A stretch of DNA of 26,690 nucleotides from a virus, in IMG/VR virus record IMGVR_UViG_3300030101_000758, positions 1 through 26,690 of that record, one strand, 5' to 3'. Of this stretch, positions 7,418-16,932 are shown in pieces. The notes below the pieces were generated by a model. The model saw only the letters and a program-made list of their open reading frames with translations, did no database searches and was not told where the DNA came from. The stretch's first letter is position 1. Each line of letters starts with the position of its first letter. The position numbers and the translations under genes were made by a program.

Positions 7418-10400
7418 ATGGTAGATTTAAAAGAACTAAGGTCTATAGTAGACCAATACAAAACAGATGATCAGTTAGGACCAACTGGTGTTGTCGGATC
7501 TACCCAACCAACTGAAGATCAATTCACATATCATAAAATATCGGAAGATCCTTCCGCTCCAATAATACGAATACCTAAAAGCTTCACACAAGAAGAGAAA
7601 GAAGCTTATTTACAATCCCCTAAATTATCTGCAGAATTATTTGCTAAAGGATTTTTATACCAACCTGGTGTAGATAAAAATGTCAGAGCTCCTGCCATAA
7701 GAATAGAAGCTCCTACTATGGAGGACAAAGGCGACTTTAAAAGAAACGTAGAGTCTGCCATGAACATATATCCTACAATAGTAGAATCAGCCAAAAATAT
7801 TTTTGGTGATATAATTAATGACCAAGAGATGATGGAGAATAGCCAAAGAGCTATTAACTTATACAGACAACAAACCGAAGCTAAAAGATTTTTTACAACA
7901 GAAGATGGTGAAGTAAAACCTTATGGACAAACTTTAGAAGAAGTATTCCAAGATGAAGACAAACTATCTGCGTTTTTAGATTGGGGTCAAGGGGCACTTG
8001 GTAATGCTGTAGTTAGTTGGTTGCCTATGGTTGTGTTAGGCACAGCTGCTGGTTTAGTTGGTGGTGTTCCACTTGCTTTAGGTAGTTTAGGATTTGCTGG
8101 TTTTACATATGGTATAGGAGAAATAAGACCAGCTCAATTAGAAAATATGGATGACCCAAATACAGTCAATACTCTTTTAGGGTCAACTGTTTATGGTACA
8201 GCAGAAGCATTGCTCGGTGGTCCAAGTAGAATACTCAGAAAAGTTTTAACAAAGAAGTATGGAAAAGAAGTTGCAGATGGAGTCTTCACAAGATTTAGAA
8301 AAGGTTTAGTGCAAGCTGCTCCTGCCGAAGGTGTCACAGAAATAATCCAAGAAGGTGTAACACAGTCAGTGCCTGAATGGGATAAAGCAAATACAATAGG
8401 AGAAGCTATTGATTTAACAAAGCAAAAACTATCTGATCCAGAAGTTCTTAAACAAATAAGAGAAGCTGGTTATCAAGGAGCTTTTGCTGGTGGTATATTA
8501 GGTGGTGGTACTAATGTAGTTTTAGGTAATAGAAACAGGGATGCTTATGAAGCATATAAGAAAAACTTTAAAGATCAAATAGATTTAGGAGAGATAAGTA
8601 ATAAAGATCCTGACATACAAGACTTTCAAGGTAAAACAGTAACAGTAAAAGATATTAACATTATGCGGGATGCTGATGATAATATTATAAAAGATAAAAC
8701 AGATAGAGCTGTGACACCTACATACACTGTAGTTGGTACAAAAATAATAGATGGTGAAAAGCATGCTGTCTTATTATCTACAAGGGGCGGTGTAAAAAAT
8801 CCTGTACATATTGTATCTATGAAGGATGTTCCAAGTGTATTAAATGAATACTCTGAACCTGTTGAAGTTGATAAGACAGAAGAAATTAAAGTCGAAGAAA
8901 ATGTTCCACAAATAGGTGACGTATATCAAAATGCTCGTGGTGATCAAGTAGTAGTAACAAGCGTCAGCAAAGAAAATGGTGTAATGTATGATGATGCTGC
9001 AACCATTAGTCCTGTTACAGGTGATAATCAAATAGTAAAAGGTATGGAGCAGTATGATAGTTTTATAAAATCTTATACAAGAGTTGATCCTAAAAAAGTA
9101 AAAGCAAAAAAAGTAACTCTTGGTTCTCCACAAGAAATAGCTAAAGTAAAAAAAGAAATAAAAGAAGTTACTAATTTAATTAGTAAAGAAAAAGATCCAG
9201 CAGCTAAAAAGATTTTACAAGAAACTCTTATTGATTTAATTAAACAAAGAGATCGGTTACAACAAACACAATACACAACTCAAACTACAATAGATGAAAC
9301 AAACAAAACTGTAGAAGAAACTCAAGAATATGTAAAGCACAATGCTAACACAGTTAAAGCTGCAAAGAAAAGATTAACAGAAAGAGGATTCTCAGACGTT
9401 GCTAACCTTACAGATGATGACGCAGTAGTTTTAGCAGAAGATAATTTAAATGAAATTAATAGCAAAGAAAGAAATGAATTAACTAAACTAGGTTATTACA
9501 ATGGTCCTAATGGTGAAGCTAAAATACAAAGCCTAGAAGAAGATATTAAACTAACAGAAGCTAAAGATAAAACTCGTGGTAGAGCTGAGATTGAAAGAAT
9601 AATAAAAGAGAAGATAGCTTTTGAACCACTAAAAGTTACACAGAACGTACAAGTAGGCGAAACACGCGTGCCCCCTCTGACTAAAGAACAACTAAAGCAA
9701 CAAGGGTACAGTGTAAAAGATTTTGAATATAAGAGAACTGATTTCCAAAGAGATATGCAAGCCCTTAATTTAGAATTAAGTCAAGCGCAAAATCAAGATG
9801 ATATAAATTCTATCAATGAAAGAATGAGATATTTAAGATCATTGTACAAAGTGGCTACTCAACCTATTGATCTACGTTATCAAGAACTAATAAGAGCTAT
9901 ACAAAATAGACCTCTTAATTATCTAAATAAACAATTACTAGACGGTTCTTTTTTTAATACACAACAACTACCTAGTTTATTACGTGGTTTAGAGCAACAG
10001 ATTGAAACAACACAAAATAGAACTAACATATCTCCTGAAGATAAAAGGCAGTCATTAAATTATTTTAATGAACAATTAGATAGTCTTAAACAATTTAAAT
10101 CTGACATGGATGTATTACAGTTAAGTCTAGGAGTAGATGAGTTAATACCTTTAGATCAATATCTTACATTATCTAGATCTACAAAAGGAATTAGTAAGAT
10201 AGTAAAAGATGTAAAAGGAACTATACAAAAGAAATATGAAAAAGAAACTACTGAGTTTTGGTCTGCTAAGAATAACAATCCTAGACTACAAAGCGAATTT
10301 ATAGAAGACTTACCAGGCATAGAACAAAAACTTAAAACAGAATTAGATAGATTAGGTTTAACTGATGTAGACTTAAAAGTATTAGAAGACTTTTTTGTAA

Positions 10401-13400
10401 ATAAAAAGTCTACTAATGGTGCTTATCTAGTTCATTTAAACGTATTAGACGTAGCAGATAGAATGAAGGGCATAGCTATGAAGTTAGCTGGCGGAATGAA
10501 TTTTGATAAAGCTCTATTGACTACACCACATTCTATACCACAGAATAAAATTATTGTATCAGCTTCTGCAGAAAATCCCATAGCTTTTGAATTAAGACAA
10601 GATCCACGTATGTATACTTTGCACCATGAAGTTATGCATTTATTATTTAATAATGGATTTTTTACAGCAGACGAAGTTAAAGTATTAAAAGATGCCGCAC
10701 AAAACTATTGGCTAAAACAATATGATATAGCAGGATATAAAACATACTCTAAAGAATCTAAAGAAATACAAATAGAAGAAGCTATATCAGAAGCATTTGC
10801 TGCATATATGGCTAATAAATATCAGCCTCGTGGTGTTATAGCTTCTTTGTTTTATAGATTAAAAGCATTTTTAAATGCATTAAGTAACGCATTATTTGAT
10901 ACAGGATATACTTCTCCAGAAGCAATATTTAATGCAATAGATTTAGGTAAGATACAGAAAAGAAAATTCAATCAAGAAAGCACTGATCTTGTAGATGCTG
11001 CATATAAAAACTCTGCTTATTTATCTGACATGCCTAGAAATAACTTTGATAGATTTTTTGAAGGCTCTAAAGTTAAAGGGGGCACGGATGAGGGAACTCT
11101 TGGTGTTGGTCCTTCTGTAACTAACATATACTTAAATACTTTGTTTAACAGTCCTTTCTATAAAAATGCAAGAACAAGAATAATAAATCAAGTAAATTCA
11201 AAAGCCACTCCAGAAGCTTTAGACTTAGCTTTACTGTTGGACAATTTATTTTCATACTACAATTTGCTCACTGGAAATCAAAATGGCAAAGGCATACCAT
11301 CAACAGACGATTTAGTAGAGATGAATAAATTAGTAGCAGATATGCGTGAAATAGCTAAAAGAGTTGACATATTAAATATAACTCCATTTAAGTTTACTGG
11401 CAGCCTTAGAGATTTAAATTTTATAGAAAGATTACAAACAGCTTCAATAACTCCATTACAAAGAACTACACTAAGATCTATAATTAATATAGCTAATCTT
11501 AATAATCAGTCTCTTACAAAAAAAGGTTTTCCAATGGAAGATATGTCTGCGGAAACAGTACAAGAAGAAAATAGAGTTGATAGAAACATACTAGTAAATG
11601 AATTAAACTATGTATTTGCAAATAGATTAGCTAATACACATTTAATACAAGCTAACAGTCCTTTAATAGTTTATCATGGAACAAATAAAAAATTTGATAG
11701 ATTTTTAGACGCTAAAATAAAAGATTTTAAATACCACTTTGGGTCACAAACTGCTGCTCTAAACAGAGCAGAACTTAAAGCTAAAATAAGTGGTCAAGTT
11801 ATAGTAATGCCATTTTATTTAAATATTAAAAATCCTTTAATAATGAGAGACTTAGGTGGTTGGGATGCCAGATCTATACTTAGAGCTTTAACTAATGATG
11901 GTGATGTTAGGGGAGCTAGATTGTTTAAAGACAGAGGAACAGGTCTAACATTTCATACAATAAAAAAAGAAACTGGAGCCACTATGAGGCAAGCTTTATT
12001 CGGTGATACAGTTGATGTAATAAACCAATTAATATTTACAGCACAAGAGGCTAAAAGTATAGAAGCCAAAATGGATAAAATTTATAACAAGCGTTATGAT
12101 AAAGCCAACAAAGAAATAAATAAAATGTTAGCTGCTAATCCTAATTTATTAGCTAATACGTTTACTAGAATTGATGCTGATAGTAAGGCTAATTCAATAA
12201 GAGATAAAGCTGAAGAAGAGATAAATAAAAAATCAGATGAGATAATTATAAAAGCTATAAAAGATAAGGGCTATGATGGTATTGCTTATTTAAATTCTAC
12301 AGAGATAGGTGATCTGGATGTAGCGCCACATTATTCTTATATTGCTTTTGACGCTAATCAAATAAAACATGCTACTGAAAATTCTGGTGACTATGATGTA
12401 AGCTCTCCTATGTTTAGACGCTCAGATAAATATGATCCAGATCCATCAGAAGTAAATCAAGATCAACCACCAAAATATACTAGACAAGGTTTTAGACAGC
12501 AAGAAGCTGCCATGAATAAACTTATTAAAGATGATGAAAAACTATTAGATCCAAACGACAAGTCTGATGAAGAAACTAAAACAAAAAGATTTGGAAACTT
12601 TAATAGAATTATGTCACATGCTAGAATATGGGCACAGCAGTTTCCTGTATTTACTCCACTGTTCAATACTGTTAGACGTAAACAAGAATTTGCACAAACA
12701 TTAAATACAAATGCTGTAAATAAGTTAAGTGAAAACTTTATTCCTTTAATGAGAGACAGAGAGGCTGCTAACTCACTTACAAAAGCTCTGGAAATATCAC
12801 AACAAGTTCCTGGAAGATATAGACCAGATGAGCAAGGAAGAATAATCTTTGTTGCTAGAGAGAATGGTAGAGGAGCAGGTAGTACAGTTAAAGCAGGTGA
12901 TACTGTGATATTAACAGGACAAGCTGCACAAGCTTATTTAGATGTGCAAGAACAAATACAAATACAACACAAAGAAATTATGCGCGGGTTGCTAGCTAAC
13001 GAGAACGTTAGTAATATCATAAAAGAAGCTGTATCTATATTAAGAAATAACAGAGGAGACTTATCAGATAATCCTATTTTAAATTTAACAGATGATCAGT
13101 TAGAAAGCATAGAATATAACGATTTACGTTTTATAGTTAATGAGTTATCAAATCCTGCAACTTATTTACAACCTAGTGGATTATACAGTAAAGATTTGTT
13201 TAACAAGGTAGCATCTATAGTAAGTAAAACAGAAGTTAAAAGAGACGCATTGGGAAATCCTGTAAGTGCTGACCGAACATCAGCAGGATTGTCAGGTATT
13301 TTACAAGAACTTGGTCAATATAATAGATTTAAACAAAATGACTACGTACCTCTTCAGAGATATGGTAACTTTTTTATAGCGGTAAAAGATGACAATGATA

Positions 13401-15631
13401 ACCTTTTGGAATATAGAATGTTTAATAAAGGAAAATTTGGAACTAAATTTTTAGATGAAGAAAAAGAAGTTAGACAACAATTAACTCAAAAATATCCGAA
13501 CATAAATATAGCTGCAATACCAACAGAAGCTGTTACAATTAATAATCTAAGAAGATCTGTTAATGCAGACTTACAAACTTTAGATTCTATATCACAATTC
13601 TTATCAGATATAAATGCTAATCATTATGTAGATTTACGTAAAGAACTTAACACATTAGTTAACAAAAAATTTGGTGCGGATATTAGAGGGTATAGTATAT
13701 TTTTAAAACCTAGAAAAGAACAGGCAGGTGTTGCTGGATTTAGTACAGATTTTGGTAGAGCTATTAGTCAATATATAGCTACATCTTCAGAATTTGCAGC
13801 ACAAAATAGATTTAAAAGTACAGAAGTTAGATTAAAAAATACTATAGAAAACCAATCTAAAAACGAGACACTAAAAAGAGCAGTGGATTCTTGGTATGGT
13901 TACACAGATGATCCTAAACAAGAGTGGGCTAGACTAAGACGTGCTGGCTTTTGGTGGTTCTTAGGTGGTAATATATCTTCTGCTCTTTTACAAACAGTAA
14001 CTATACTACAATTCTCGGGTCCGTGGTTGTCAGAATTTTCTAATACACCAAGAGTTTTACAGGAACTTACAAGATCGGTTAATGATGTAAGAAAAATGAT
14101 GATATTTAAAAATAGAAAATTCCAAGATGTGTTTATGAATTTTAATGAAGCTCCTACAGATATACAAGGAATGAAAGAAGACTACTTAAAAGATGTTGCA
14201 AGTGGTTTAATAAAACAAGGAGCTGCTCTAAAAGAAGCAGCGATGCCTGTAGATACAGCTAGCTATAGATCTAGGAGTGTGGCAAGAAATACTTTACGAA
14301 TATTAGAAAACACTGTTATGGGTGGGTTGTTCAATACATTTGAAACTATGTCGCGTTCTTCTGTATATTTTGCTACATATAGGCTAGCACAAGATATTAA
14401 GTTTAGAGAAAAAGTTGCAGATTTTTTAAGAGATGATGCTAACTTCCAAGAAAATGTTAGATTGAACAAAGGGGAAGTAACTCCTAGAATGATTGCTCAG
14501 CATTTAATTGATGAAACATTTGGATTGTATGGTAAAATAAACAGACCTAGTTGGGCTAAAGGAATACTTTCTGTTGTGTTCTTATTTAATACTTATATAT
14601 CACAGATGTTTAGTTTAATGTACAGAATGGCTACACATAGGGGAGGTAAAAGAAAATTAGTAGGACAAAAAATACTAGCTAAACAATTAGCTATGATCAT
14701 GGCAACAGGTGGTATATTTGCATTGCCTTTTGCAGACGATGCTACATGGTTGGCTGAGTCTGTATATAATATATTTACAGGCATGCGTATGAATGTCAGA
14801 CAAGAGTATAGAAGATTTATGAATGAACACGGCTTTGATGCAGGTTTAATAGAGGCTTTTGAAAATGGTTTAATAAATAAATTATTTGATGCAGACTTAT
14901 CTCGAAGAGTTAGATTTAATTTTCCAGGTGGTACACAAGCAAAAGCTCTTCTCGATATTGGAGGATTTTCTTCTGGTGGTAGAGTAGAAGAGATAGGTGG
15001 TGCTGTAGGTACAATGATATTTGGAAATTCTAGAGGTATAATAAACGACATAGCAGAAGAAGGTGAGTTAAATTCAGAACTATTTGGCAAGATAATTAAA
15101 AGAGCAACTCCTACTTTTATTAAAAACTTTTCAGCAGCTTTAGATTACTTAAATGGTGGTTCTGTATACACCTCTAAAGGTACAACTTTAATAGAAGATC
15201 CTACATTATATCAAGCTTTTATGAAAAGCATAGGTTTTAATCCTACAGAAGTTAGTAGAAAACAAGAACTACTTTACTTAGAAAAATTAAATGGTGGTGT
15301 TACTGCAGACGCTAGAAAAAGATTTAATAATAGAATAACTAATTCATATAGAAGATATTTAATAGCTATCAGAGAAGGTGATGTGGAAGAACAGATAGAA
15401 CAACAAGAAAGATTAGCAGAGATATTAGCAGATATAGTTAAGTTTAATTACGGATTATCATTAACAAAACCAGGACTAATATATACTCCAGATACTTGGT
15501 CTTTATTTAAAGAAGCTGTCAAAGATATCAGCACTGAGTACAGAATTAGTCAAGGCTCTGCTTACGAAATATATTCTAACCTATACGATTATCAAGCGGC
15601 AGGCTATCCATTATTTAACAAAGCCAAGTAA
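7418..15631 (+). CDS. Giant internal virion/injected polyvalent protein with zincin-like and ADP-ribosyltransferase-like domains, 2737 aa
   Basis: The size, the position at the end of the virion block and the layout match the very large internal or injected proteins of podoviruses. Visible parts are: hydrophobic Gly/Ala segments at about 195-235; SH3-like beta stretches at about 400-550; a Lys/Glu coiled coil at about 565-620; H-E-V-M-H at 1070-1074 with a downstream E-E-A-I-S-E-A-F-A (1120-1128), the HExxH...E layout of a gluzincin-type metalloprotease; and an ADP-ribosyltransferase-like domain at about 1416-1655. That domain opens with Y-H-G-T (1419-1422) and F-D-R-F, has F-G-S-Q-T-A-A-L, and ends with Y-D-G-I-A-Y-L-N-S-T-E (1619-1629) and S-Y-I-A-F-D-A-N-Q-I-K, as in ART domains of phage polyvalent proteins. 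Three hydrophobic segments follow at about 2178-2205, 2380-2405 and 2423-2452. I see no lysozyme or transglycosylase domain. Enzyme activities are inferred. Confidence 0.8.
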   Translation: MVDLKELRSIVDQYKTDDQLGPTGVVGSTQPTEDQFTYHKISEDPSAPIIRIPKSFTQEEKEAYLQSPKLSAELFAKGFLYQPGVDKNVRAPAIRIEAPTMEDKGDFKRNVESAMNIYPTIVESAKNIFGDIINDQEMMENSQRAINLYRQQTEAKRFFTTEDGEVKPYGQTLEEVFQDEDKLSAFLDWGQGALGNAVVSWLPMVVLGTAAGLVGGVPLALGSLGFAGFTYGIGEIRPAQLENMDDPNTVNTLLGSTVYGTAEALLGGPSRILRKVLTKKYGKEVADGVFTRFRKGLVQAAPAEGVTEIIQEGVTQSVPEWDKANTIGEAIDLTKQKLSDPEVLKQIREAGYQGAFAGGILGGGTNVVLGNRNRDAYEAYKKNFKDQIDLGEISNKDPDIQDFQGKTVTVKDINIMRDADDNIIKDKTDRAVTPTYTVVGTKIIDGEKHAVLLSTRGGVKNPVHIVSMKDVPSVLNEYSEPVEVDKTEEIKVEENVPQIGDVYQNARGDQVVVTSVSKENGVMYDDAATISPVTGDNQIVKGMEQYDSFIKSYTRVDPKKVKAKKVTLGSPQEIAKVKKEIKEVTNLISKEKDPAAKKILQETLIDLIKQRDRLQQTQYTTQTTIDETNKTVEETQEYVKHNANTVKAAKKRLTERGFSDVANLTDDDAVVLAEDNLNEINSKERNELTKLGYYNGPNGEAKIQSLEEDIKLTEAKDKTRGRAEIERIIKEKIAFEPLKVTQNVQVGETRVPPLTKEQLKQQGYSVKDFEYKRTDFQRDMQALNLELSQAQNQDDINSINERMRYLRSLYKVATQPIDLRYQELIRAIQNRPLNYLNKQLLDGSFFNTQQLPSLLRGLEQQIETTQNRTNISPEDKRQSLNYFNEQLDSLKQFKSDMDVLQLSLGVDELIPLDQYLTLSRSTKGISKIVKDVKGTIQKKYEKETTEFWSAKNNNPRLQSEFIEDLPGIEQKLKTELDRLGLTDVDLKVLEDFFVNKKSTNGAYLVHLNVLDVADRMKGIAMKLAGGMNFDKALLTTPHSIPQNKIIVSASAENPIAFELRQDPRMYTLHHEVMHLLFNNGFFTADEVKVLKDAAQNYWLKQYDIAGYKTYSKESKEIQIEEAISEAFAAYMANKYQPRGVIASLFYRLKAFLNALSNALFDTGYTSPEAIFNAIDLGKIQKRKFNQESTDLVDAAYKNSAYLSDMPRNNFDRFFEGSKVKGGTDEGTLGVGPSVTNIYLNTLFNSPFYKNARTRIINQVNSKATPEALDLALLLDNLFSYYNLLTGNQNGKGIPSTDDLVEMNKLVADMREIAKRVDILNITPFKFTGSLRDLNFIERLQTASITPLQRTTLRSIINIANLNNQSLTKKGFPMEDMSAETVQEENRVDRNILVNELNYVFANRLANTHLIQANSPLIVYHGTNKKFDRFLDAKIKDFKYHFGSQTAALNRAELKAKISGQVIVMPFYLNIKNPLIMRDLGGWDARSILRALTNDGDVRGARLFKDRGTGLTFHTIKKETGATMRQALFGDTVDVINQLIFTAQEAKSIEAKMDKIYNKRYDKANKEINKMLAANPNLLANTFTRIDADSKANSIRDKAEEEINKKSDEIIIKAIKDKGYDGIAYLNSTEIGDLDVAPHYSYIAFDANQIKHATENSGDYDVSSPMFRRSDKYDPDPSEVNQDQPPKYTRQGFRQQEAAMNKLIKDDEKLLDPNDKSDEETKTKRFGNFNRIMSHARIWAQQFPVFTPLFNTVRRKQEFAQTLNTNAVNKLSENFIPLMRDREAANSLTKALEISQQVPGRYRPDEQGRIIFVARENGRGAGSTVKAGDTVILTGQAAQAYLDVQEQIQIQHKEIMRGLLANENVSNIIKEAVSILRNNRGDLSDNPILNLTDDQLESIEYNDLRFIVNELSNPATYLQPSGLYSKDLFNKVASIVSKTEVKRDALGNPVSADRTSAGLSGILQELGQYNRFKQNDYVPLQRYGNFFIAVKDDNDNLLEYRMFNKGKFGTKFLDEEKEVRQQLTQKYPNINIAAIPTEAVTINNLRRSVNADLQTLDSISQFLSDINANHYVDLRKELNTLVNKKFGADIRGYSIFLKPRKEQAGVAGFSTDFGRAISQYIATSSEFAAQNRFKSTEVRLKNTIENQSKNETLKRAVDSWYGYTDDPKQEWARLRRAGFWWFLGGNISSALLQTVTILQFSGPWLSEFSNTPRVLQELTRSVNDVRKMMIFKNRKFQDVFMNFNEAPTDIQGMKEDYLKDVASGLIKQGAALKEAAMPVDTASYRSRSVARNTLRILENTVMGGLFNTFETMSRSSVYFATYRLAQDIKFREKVADFLRDDANFQENVRLNKGEVTPRMIAQHLIDETFGLYGKINRPSWAKGILSVVFLFNTYISQMFSLMYRMATHRGGKRKLVGQKILAKQLAMIMATGGIFALPFADDATWLAESVYNIFTGMRMNVRQEYRRFMNEHGFDAGLIEAFENGLINKLFDADLSRRVRFNFPGGTQAKALLDIGGFSSGGRVEEIGGAVGTMIFGNSRGIINDIAEEGELNSELFGKIIKRATPTFIKNFSAALDYLNGGSVYTSKGTTLIEDPTLYQAFMKSIGFNPTEVSRKQELLYLEKLNGGVTADARKRFNNRITNSYRRYLIAIREGDVEEQIEQQERLAEILADIVKFNYGLSLTKPGLIYTPDTWSLFKEAVKDISTEYRISQGSAYEIYSNLYDYQAAGYPLFNKAK
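9667..9675 (-). repeat. Dispersed GGGGGCAC motif, copy 4 (G-strand on -)
   Basis: Read as CGTGCCCCC on + inside the giant gene, giving Val-Pro-Pro, a different phase from copy 5 in the same gene. Confidence 0.85.
11078..11086 (+). repeat. Dispersed GGGGGCAC motif, copy 5 (G-strand on +)
   Basis: Extended form AAAGGGGGCACGG inside the giant gene, read in frame as Gly-Gly-Thr. It shares a 15-base identity with copy 10. Confidence 0.85.
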
Positions 15632-16853
15632 CCCACTCTTTAGACTTAGAACCCTTGGGTTCATCAACTACCACAGGAACTTGGAATGTCACTCCATATT
15701 CTGGATGTGTAAACCATAGCGCTTGTTGTGGTCGCTCTGATGTAAATCTATTTGAGTAAGCATACTCGTCATATCCTTTAGTAGATCCATTAACGATAGT
15801 ACCTTTCAAAGATATATACTGATGGTAGTGCCCAAGTAATACATAGTCAATAGTCTTATTTCTATTGTGGTATTCTTGTTTAATCTTTTGCACACCACGG
15901 GCTATCGGTCCAAGCATACCCACAATTCCCGTGCCCCCTGCCACACCGAGACGATCTCCATGTGTTAGTAAGTAATTAATACCATAGACTTTATATACTG
16001 TATCAAAGCCTGTAGGTATTTGGAACTGTATGCGGTTATCGTTTTTAAAATGTCTTGCTAGCAGATTGTACAGCATCCAATCATAGTTAGTTTTTGCCGC
16101 TTGTTTGTGGCGATATTGCTTGTAAGTTCTGGAGTGATTACCATAGGTACAGGGTACAAATACTTTACCGAAAACTTTAGCAAATCTTTCTAGTGCCCAT
16201 GTCATATTATCTAGCAAATCCAACACATGTTCTATATTAGTGCCATCATTGTTTTCTGCTAGCTCGTCATGTATATCACCAGATATCATATCGCCACCCA
16301 AAGCACAGATTATTCCTGGATATCTAGGATTAACCATGTGATTCGTACATAAGTCAATAGTAGTTTCTACTACGTTCTTAAATCTTTTTAATGCTATATC
16401 TCTATCGTATTTATTAATACCATTAACAGCTTGTTCATCTACCACTTCGCCCCAATGAAAGTCAGATAAAAATATAGTAGGCACACCTGGTGCACCCTTT
16501 GCTTTTGTATTTTTAGTCAGCCATTTTGGCGGCTTGGCTACATGCTTTTCTGCTTTTATTAAACTGTCTTTTAATCTTTGATGCGCTAAGTTTTCTCTAG
16601 CTAGTACATCTACTTTCTTTTTTAATTCACGAACTTCTGTATCGTGTTCATACTGCTGTTCTATTAATGCTGCTTCTGCATCGGGGGGCACGACTGTGGG
16701 TTTAATACCCTGTAGTTGTGCTTGTTCTATTCTTTCTAGTAGTGTTGTGCGTGGTATACCCAGCTCTCTGGAAGCTGCGGCTTTGTTACCCTTGTTATTA
16801 ATTACTGCATTTAATGCATCAATTAATATACTTTTTGCTGTTGGTTTACCCAT
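15615..16853 (-). CDS. HTH and metallophosphoesterase (calcineurin-like) protein, 412 aa
   Basis: Residues about 21-45 form a Fis-like helix-turn-helix (N-K-A-A-A-S-R-E-L-G-I-P-R-T-T-L). Residues about 66-105 look like a coiled coil. The rest is a calcineurin-like phosphoesterase with the expected metal motifs: D131-x-H133, G-G-D188, G-N-H (238-240), T-H-G-D (297-300) and G-H-Y-H (341-344). The active site should hold two metal ions and cut a phosphoester, but the substrate (DNA, RNA, nucleotide or protein) is not evident. An N-terminal DNA-binding domain suggests a nuclease or a regulator with an enzymatic tail. AGGAGAACATC before the ATG and a consensus-like promoter support the start. Its 3' end overlaps the convergent giant gene by 17 bases. 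Confidence 0.85.
   Translation of the reverse strand: MGKPTAKSILIDALNAVINNKGNKAAASRELGIPRTTLLERIEQAQLQGIKPTVVPPDAEAALIEQQYEHDTEVRELKKKVDVLARENLAHQRLKDSLIKAEKHVAKPPKWLTKNTKAKGAPGVPTIFLSDFHWGEVVDEQAVNGINKYDRDIALKRFKNVVETTIDLCTNHMVNPRYPGIICALGGDMISGDIHDELAENNDGTNIEHVLDLLDNMTWALERFAKVFGKVFVPCTYGNHSRTYKQYRHKQAAKTNYDWMLYNLLARHFKNDNRIQFQIPTGFDTVYKVYGINYLLTHGDRLGVAGGTGIVGMLGPIARGVQKIKQEYHNRNKTIDYVLLGHYHQYISLKGTIVNGSTKGYDEYAYSNRFTSERPQQALWFTHPEYGVTFQVPVVVDEPKGSKSKEWVTWLC
15930..15938 (-). repeat. Dispersed GGGGGCAC motif, copy 6 (G-strand on -)
   Basis: In the sense direction of the phosphoesterase gene, encoding Gly-Gly-Thr. Confidence 0.85.
16683..16692 (+). repeat. Dispersed GGGGGCAC motif, copy 7 (G-strand on +)
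   Basis: GGGGGGCACG, antisense to the phosphoesterase gene, where it is read as Val-Pro-Pro. Confidence 0.85.
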
Positions 16854-16871
16854 GATGTTCTCCTGTAATTG

Positions 16872-16884
16872 TGGTATATTACCA
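16872..16884. promoter_or_regulatory. Possible operator: inverted repeat over the -10 box of the leftward promoter
   Basis: TGGTA-TAT-TACCA is a perfect inverted repeat with a 3-base centre that covers the -10 box at 16876-16881. A repressor bound here would block the promoter of the HTH-phosphoesterase gene. That protein is an obvious candidate for self-control, but nothing in the sequence proves it. Confidence 0.4.
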
Positions 16885-16904
16885 TTATTTTATGCTATTG
16901 TCAA
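16876..16904 (-). promoter_or_regulatory. Leftward sigma-70-like promoter of the HTH-phosphoesterase gene
   Basis: On the - strand: a perfect TTGACA (16904-16899), a 17-base spacer ending in TGG (an extended -10), and TAATAT (16881-16876, 4 of 6 matches). Transcription should start near 16869, giving a leader of about 16 bases that holds AGGAGA. Its -35 box overlaps that of the rightward promoter. Confidence 0.7.
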
Positions 16905-16926
16905 GTAAATTCCACTGTGATATAAT
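16898..16926 (+). promoter_or_regulatory. Rightward sigma-70-like promoter of the small-gene/lysis block
   Basis: TTGTCA (16898-16903), a 17-base spacer ending in TGA (an extended -10), and a perfect TATAAT (16921-16926). The expected start falls at about 16933, the A of the ATG of the next small ORF, so the message may be leaderless. The -35 box shares five bases with the leftward promoter. Confidence 0.7.
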
Positions 16927-16932
16927 TATCTA

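Noticed and set aside
14593-15090. 165-codon ORF on the - strand inside the giant gene
   Set aside because: Antisense to a strongly coding frame; Ser/Pro/Leu-rich composition typical of antisense of AT-rich genes; no start signal.
15630-15662. AACCCA...TGGGTT and GAACC-CTTG-GGTTC inverted repeats at the convergent gene ends
   Set aside because: They lie mostly inside the coding end of the phosphoesterase and no T-tract follows on either strand, so a terminator is not supported.
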